DNA of 64,000 bases, from NCBI GenBank assembly GCA_964536415.1, contig CAZHXN010000005.1:31321-95320 (forward strand), written 5' to 3'. The notes below the pieces were generated by a model. That model searched no databases. It was not told where the DNA came from and worked only from the letters and a program-made list of their open reading frames with translations. A program made the translations under genes and the position numbers. Of the stretch, positions 63,951-64,000 are shown piece by piece. Source of the DNA: Trichothermofontia sp964536415 (GTDB lineage Bacteria; Cyanobacteriota; Cyanobacteriia; B231). Each line of letters opens with the position of its first letter. The stretch's first letter is position 1.

Positions 63951-63995
63951 CTGGGTTTATGGTGGGGGCGCTACGCGCCCCCACCATAAACCCAG
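63951..63995. repeat. Perfect 21-bp palindrome with 3-base loop
   Basis: Arm CTGGGTTTATGGTGGGGGCG plus C (63951-63971), loop TAC, and the exact complement at 63975-63995. It lies 25 bases after the ferredoxin stop codon. Its long perfect stem exceeds a normal terminator, and no T run follows within the window. It looks like a mobile palindromic repeat that may also end the ferredoxin transcript. Confidence 0.8.
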
Positions 63996-64000
63996 CATTT

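Overview
The window is a piece of a cyanobacterial chromosome. The evidence is the very frequent GCGATCGC (HIP1) palindromes, a cytochrome b6f subunit gene (petL), a plastid/cyanobacterial ycf35 homologue, a cyAbrB regulator, the pdhB-secD-secF neighbourhood and a glutamine riboswitch of the cyanobacterial glnA type. A pilus-motility gene (hmpF), a chemoreceptor, an exopolysaccharide export/kinase pair and an RTX-type secreted protease suggest a motile, slime-producing, probably filamentous strain. I do not name a genus. The sequence is a draft with three N runs (35206-35215, 35442-35505, 60324-60353). The first hides a frame change and the second removes part of a kinase N-terminus.

Layout. 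1-10.3 kb: the 5' end of smc, a DUF2887 nuclease-like protein, a zinc-ribbon membrane protein, a leucine-rich-repeat protein, a Kef-type antiporter with a PRC-barrel gene, a 56-bp tandem repeat, acylphosphatase, a TldD/PmbA protein, and a glutamine riboswitch in front of a DUF4278 gene that resembles the glutamine synthetase inactivating factor IF17. 10.5-24 kb: mostly housekeeping genes (pgm, uvrC, pyrR, cobD, an Rrf2 regulator, cyAbrB, RDD protein, rpmG, rpsR, an amidohydrolase, secF-secD-pdhB). 24-31.8 kb: a chemoreceptor, an Fe-S aldo/keto reductase, gyrA and purH. 32-37.7 kb: an exopolysaccharide operon (glycosyltransferase, SLBB export protein, BY-kinase). 37.7-43.6 kb: an accessory zone with the wreck of a type II restriction-modification system, a large subtilisin-RTX protease and the internally deleted remains of a second RTX protein. 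43.8-47.6 kb: an HTH-GrpE-like fusion, dps, sulfiredoxin and hmpF. 47.6-57.9 kb: a 1522-residue PAS/GAF sensor kinase, hypF and two M16 peptidases. 57.9-64 kb: a strong 6S-RNA-like structured RNA, aroB, petL, a pseudokinase with PPC domains, and the DUF2997-ycf35-ferredoxin cluster, ending in a perfect 21-bp palindrome.

Functional links. The glutamine riboswitch would raise an IF17-like protein when glutamine is abundant. The glycosyltransferase, export protein and BY-kinase overlap or nearly abut and probably form one operon for a secreted polysaccharide, which fits the motility genes. Dps and sulfiredoxin sit side by side as oxidative-stress functions. The most rewarding items for follow-up are the 6S-like RNA, the riboswitch/IF17 unit, the pseudokinase, the HTH-GrpE fusion, a cyanobacteriochrome-like GAF domain with altered cysteine motifs, and the two decayed loci around the RTX protease. 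I found no CRISPR array, tRNA, rRNA or complete transposon.
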